Source: Azolla pinnata
Taxonomy: Eukaryota > Streptophyta > Polypodiopsida > Salviniales > Salviniaceae
DNA: 36,839 nt
Direction of reading: 5' to 3'
Assembly: GCA_037176905.1 (NCBI GenBank)
Contig: JBBBWG010000837.1
Location: 1-36,839 of the forward strand
The notes beneath the pieces were generated by a model. That model was given only the letters and a program-made list of their open reading frames with translations, was not told the origin of the DNA and searched no databases. Position 1 is the first letter of the stretch. Every line of letters begins with the position of its first letter. A program made the position numbers and the translations under genes. Positions 32,759 through 36,839 of the stretch are shown in pieces.

Positions 32759-35024
32759 ACAGACATCTTAATATCTCACACGGGATGGTGTTCATGAATC
32801 AACAAGAAAGAATTCGAAATTTAATCGCTTATTGCCGCAAGCGGAGAATGTGAAGATGGAATCTATATAGCGAGATTGCAAAGCTGGGAGGGGACACGCA
32901 TTTATTTGGTGGATGAATCATGACAGTGAAGATACAGAAATCTATAAATAAGTCTAGGTCTTCCATCTCTAGATTCGTCCATTTATTTGGCTTTTACATG
33001 CCTCTAAAATTTTGGCTGTAGCCTGTAGGGTGCTATTTGGGAGTGCAACAGGTGTGCAATATACATGCATCCGCTTAGCACTTTCTAAGATCTACCAGGT
33101 ATTTTTTTTATTACATCTCCAGGAAAAATGTGGGTACAGCTGAAGTGCACCGTTATTTCTCCCGGTTGGAAAATTTAAAGAATCATGGTGCTCTTCCTCA
33201 TTTCAAATCAAAGGAATTCCTGGATTCAACTTCTACATTTGGAGTGCGTGTGTTTGAGAATAAGACATGCTTGGATTCATGGATCTCACACTAGCCAAGG
33301 TAAAGGAGGTGTATATAACTATTATGGAGGGATCCTTCTTCTGTGACAACATGTTATTTAAGCATTGAAACTTAACCATTTCCTAAATGTTTCCTGGAAA
33401 CCCTCATATAGACCCATAACAGATAAAAACATCAAGGCTTGTGAGGCTGTTGATTGGTGATGTATACTGGTAAGTAGTGGAAGCCAAACACCGCTCCACC
33501 TTCAGCGTCTTGTGTAGACTTGGCCGACTCAGTTCAGGTCCGGTGATGATTTCAAGAACCTGGAAGGTGGAGTTATGCAATTCCATGACCTGAAGAGAGT
33601 TTGAAATTCCTTACCAGTCGGATTTTGACTGTTAGTGAGAAAACCATGTCACACCCATCTGCATCCTTGGGAGCTGCCTTTTTTGACAAGTTAACCATTC
33701 ATTGAAAGTTGGGGTAAATGTGGGCATATGTAAGTAATCTCAGTGCATATTGGTAGTTCAGTCTGGATAGTCTGTTGACTATGAGCTGATATGGAGGGGA
33801 CCCTCTTACCTTTTGGAAACTTGAGGTCTAGAGCATTTTGGGGTCCAGGATGCTGACTGTAGAAGAAGCCCAGGGAGTGAAGGTATTATCTGTAGGCAGA
33901 AGGTGCAATGAGGCTCCTCCTCATGTGCATTAGATGGGACAGACATTAAACCAATGCCTGACCGATCGATCGATTTCATAGTGAAGCAGCTCTTAAAGAA
34001 ATCTTTCTTCCTCTCTTTTTTTGTTTTTGTTTTTCTCAGATAGTAATGAATGAATCCAAGCCATGTGGGTGGGGATCAAAGACTACAGTGTAAATTCATC
34101 ATGTTTTGATTAGTCTATTGAAGAAGGTGGGCACCCTTTGGAGAAGTAATGGAGATTAAACGATTGGGCGAGAGAGCGCCTTGTTGCGCCTGGTATCATC
34201 TCAGCTTTCCCAACAGGATGAATGATGATGTGAAGGGCAGTTAGTTAGTTAGTTAGGCCTCTTGAATATGCCCCATCCAGGCTCATCGATTGGTGGTGTG
34301 CTCGAAAGAGCTCGCCGTTCATCGGTTGTCCGCGATTCCTCTTATCTGTTTTCCCATCAGCCCGTGCTGTTTGAGCTTAGCGAATTAAAATCGATGGTTC
34401 ATCGGTATATGGCGAAGCAAGTCAAGCTGGTTTTCCTGGTCCCTGAGGGGCATATGCCATCGAATGGTTGGGCAACGATCGAGAATGGGCGATGGCAATG
34501 CTGAAGAAAAGGAATTGTGGATTAATTGAAAAGAGCGATTAGAAGAAGGGAAGTAGAAATCGGTTGTGATCAATTGCGGTGTTGGTTTTGACATTGCTGG
34601 CTGGTAAGAGCGAGAGCTGGTTTTTGTCGCCAGGGCGGCAGCCAGCCAAAGCCAGCTAGCTTGCTGACAAATCTGGGCTTTTGTTTGTTTTTTTTACCGC
34701 TAGTTTACTGTCCCTAGAGTTAGTTAGTTGCTCTCCGGGGCATGCGATTTGTCATTGCGCATTCAATTCGTATGCAATCGGTCTTTTGGCATCTTCCGCC
34801 GCAATGGGATCGAGCCGCCCTTTATTTTCCTCTTTTGTCCATTCGATCCTCGTCGTCATCATCTCCTTCTTCTCCTCGATGGCGCAGCTTCTTGAATCGC
34901 CCGAAGCCCTTAATGAATGGTTCGATTCTTGCACAACGTTTTTTGATCCTTGGGGCCAATGTATGTAACCAGATCCATTCAATGTCCGTCGATTCGATTC
35001 GATGATGGAGAGCTTAATATGATC

Positions 35025-35052
35025 TATCTGTCTATCTATCTATCTATCTATC
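35025..35052. repeat. (TCTA)n microsatellite
   Basis: CTATCTGTCTATCTATCTATC-type tetranucleotide run. Confidence 0.9.
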
Positions 35053-35915
35053 GATTGCGCCTCCATCTCCAAGGTCTTGCACTCCCTACAAGGATCCGTT
35101 TTTGATTTTTCGAATGGGAGCCAATTTCTGATGGGCCGAAGGCTCGAATCGGTCACGAGATCAAGTGGCTTAGGGATCGTAATCGAATTATAGTCCTGAT
35201 CGGGGTGTGAGAATCGCCTGCAGCCCCGATCCTCTTAAACTGCGATAATTCCGTCGCCCGCGAGCAGCACATTATCGATTCCAGTTGGAATCAGCCTAGC
35301 TGTGATGATCAGATGGGTTTGATACAAGCAGCTAGCTGGAACAAAAGGGCTGCGAAAAAATCGAGGCGATGAAGCTGTAGCTAGCGGCAGGCCATTAATG
35401 GCTAGCAATGGTGGAGAGCTAATTACCAGCTGGAACGATAATTCTTCTGTTACAGTCTTTTCACACTGGATCCTAGTAATTAGGTAGCTGATCCTGCCGC
35501 CGTTCACTTTTTAAGATTATCGTATGGGCGGCGACGACACACATGCAGTACGGCATCATCACATTAATTCTTGAAAATCCGTCCGATTCATAAGTAGAAA
35601 TTGCAAGAGTGATAATTTCTGGATTCCCTGGCAGGCAGTGCGCGATCTCCAGCTCGCGCTTTGCTTAATTCGAGATCGGAAATGTGGGGAAAAACAATTG
35701 ATGGTGTAGGGATGGGACAGAATCATCAGCCGCAAATCATGTCCAGCTGTAGAGTTTACCAGCTGTGCACATCAAACGGCAGGATGAATTCGGTTATCAC
35801 AGCTGTAGGAGTAGCTGCTAGCTACACATTTTATTCCATGGGGGGATAGATCTGATGAATAAACATGTATTACAAAAAGAATCGGATCGGATCGGATCGG
35901 ATCGACGGGGATAAT

Positions 35916-35965
35916 GTAAATAATAATCGGATGGATTGTCGTAAATAATAATCGGATGGATTGTC
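35916..35965. repeat. perfect 25-bp tandem duplication
   Basis: Positions 35916-35940 and 35941-35965 are identical (GTAAATAATAATCGGATGGA..). The exact identity suggests a recent duplication. It follows an ATCGG pentanucleotide run at 35881-35904. Confidence 0.95.
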
Positions 35966-36116
35966 AGCGCTGGAGTAGGTACAATCGATATGCTAGTGAT
36001 GATGGATTCGAAGAAGATATAATTTAGATGTTGGAGCTGAGCGATCGCTAGAGCGATTGGACGATTTGAGTGGGATAATGAGAATGAGAGGCAACAGGCA
36101 GTCGATACTGTAATTG

Positions 36117-36839
36117 TCAGTCCCAGAGAGAAATGCTCCAGTCGGGCACGAGGCCGTGAAGGCAGCTGGCGGCGGCGGCGGCGGCTGGCGGCGGCGGATC
36201 GGGAGCTGCTGGAGGGCATAGCAGATAGGCAGCTGCTGGGCTGTGGTTAATTATATGGGCGGCACAGACAATGCGGCTGCAGGGGGGATACGGATCGCAT
36301 GTCAGTGGGATGCTGTCGATGCAGCTGCCGCAGAAGAAGCCGGGCTGGTCATCGAGGTCGCGATCGACATCGGCAATATCGTCGGGCATCGTTAATCGGC
36401 GGTCGGCGGCGGAGCAGCTGAAGGTGTAGTGATCGTAGCACAGGTGGTCGGTGCAGTGGAGGTCCGGGGCGGAATGGGGATGGGGAGGAGGATGGGTGGG
36501 AGGAGGAGGAGATGACGATGAAGAAGAAGATGATGATGGTGCTGATGATGAGGATGAAGAAGATGCTGACGAAGGAGAAGAGGAAGAAGATGATGCTGAT
36601 GCTGATGCTGATGCTGATGATGAAGAAGAAGATGCTGATGAAGGAGAAGAGGAAGAAGATGCTGATGCTGATGCTGATGAAGGAGAAGAAGAAGAAGATG
36701 CTGATGAAGGAGAAGAAGAAGCTGCTGATGAAGGAGCTGATGAAGGAGGAGAAGAAGAAGAAGATGCTGATGAAGGAGAAGAAGAAGAAGATGCTGATGA
36801 AGGAGAAGAAGAAGCTGCTGATGAAGGAGCTGATGAAGG
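36117..36839 (-). CDS. C-terminal part of a Ser/Ala/Pro-rich protein with Cys-rich tail, running off the right edge
   Basis: One reverse frame is open from the edge (36839) to a TGA at 36117, 240 residues. The first roughly 115 are almost only Ser, Ala and Pro (PSSAPSSAASS.. repeats) encoded by TCATCAGC/TTCTTC microsatellites. Then follow SPPPPTHPPPHPHSAPDLHC and a segment with ten Cys, including CTDHLCYDHYTFSC, FFCGSC and CDPYPPC, with an acidic patch DDIADVDRDLDDQ between. It ends SLWD. I do not recognise the fold; the Cys spacing could suit zinc binding or disulfides. The Ser/Ala/Pro run may equally be non-coding repeat, or the frame may extend past an unseen splice donor. The start lies outside the window. 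Confidence 0.5.
   Translation of the reverse strand, partial: PSSAPSSAASSSPSSASSSSSPSSASSSSSPPSSAPSSAASSSPSSASSSSSPSSASASASSSSSPSSASSSSSSASASASASSSSSSPSSASSSSSSSAPSSSSSSSSSPPPPTHPPPHPHSAPDLHCTDHLCYDHYTFSCSAADRRLTMPDDIADVDRDLDDQPGFFCGSCIDSIPLTCDPYPPCSRIVCAAHIINHSPAAAYLLCPPAAPDPPPPAAAAAASCLHGLVPDWSISLWD
36515..36839. repeat. compound GAT/GAA/GCT triplet repeat
   Basis: More than 300 bp built of GATGCTGATGAAGGAGAAGAAGAAG-type blocks, partly organised as 30-60-bp higher-order units (for example GCTGATGAAGGAGCTGATGAAGG near 36723 and 36816). All changes keep triplet register. Confidence 0.9.

Larger units (their letters stand above)
32759..36116. other. gene-free stretch between the ubiquitin protease and the right-edge gene
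   Basis: 3' region of the protease, then intergenic DNA. It includes CGAT (33962-33973), GTTA (34239-34255), TCTA (about 35025-35052) and ATCGG (35881-35904) repeats and a perfect 25-bp duplication. An ATG frame at 34268-34504 (78 codons, MPHPGSSIGGVLERARRSS..) is open but unrecognised. I find no convincing gene. Confidence 0.5.

Noticed and set aside
30369-33923. 15-bp TGAGGAGGAGCCTCA at 30369 and its complement at 33909
   Set aside because: Flanking sequences do not match; a low-complexity, near-palindromic word can recur by chance.

Overview
The window is nuclear DNA of a land plant. It carries GT-AG spliced genes of plant families: a UBP23-type ubiquitin protease, a plant DAG-lipase-like class 3 lipase, a LYR protein and a plant-specific 'MAQFW-MM' protein. 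It also holds a decayed Ty1/copia remnant and intergenic DNA full of microsatellites and minisatellites, including many GATC/CGAT runs. Moderate introns (about 75 to 1,100 nt), compact genes and the simple-repeat load would fit a non-seed plant such as a bryophyte or lycophyte, but that placement is a weak inference.

Layout. Positions 1-453 (minus) hold the first coding part of a low-complexity acidic protein that leaves the window on the left. 454-8300 is gene-poor, with microsatellites, a copia RNase H relic, a diverged minisatellite and a few unrecognised open frames. 8301-9076 (minus) is a two-exon LYR-motif gene whose intron is largely a telomere-motif minisatellite; a 64-bp minisatellite lies directly upstream of it. 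10271-14691 (minus) is an 11-exon gene for an unrecognised coiled-coil protein of about 753 aa. It is divergent from 16049-18372 (plus), a three-exon gene for a small plant-specific protein. 20823-26692 (minus) is a 13-exon membrane-anchored lipase of about 886 aa. It is divergent from 27943-32758 (plus), a nine-exon ubiquitin-specific protease of about 736 aa. 32759-36116 shows no recognisable gene. 36117-36839 (minus) is the 3' part of a Ser/Ala/Pro-rich protein with a Cys-rich tail that leaves the window on the right.

The genes are ordinary, unrelated housekeeping or signalling genes: mitochondrial LYR adaptor, acylglycerol lipase, deubiquitinase and unknowns. Nothing suggests a cluster or a joint pathway. 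I see no convincing new biological system. The best leads are the unrecognised coiled-coil gene, the exon-like open frame inside the protease intron, the long insert in the lipase, the minisatellite-built LYR intron, and repeat-derived reading frames fused in frame to gene starts. Exon boundaries were read by eye from splice consensus, reading phase and family conservation; no search or transcript evidence was available.
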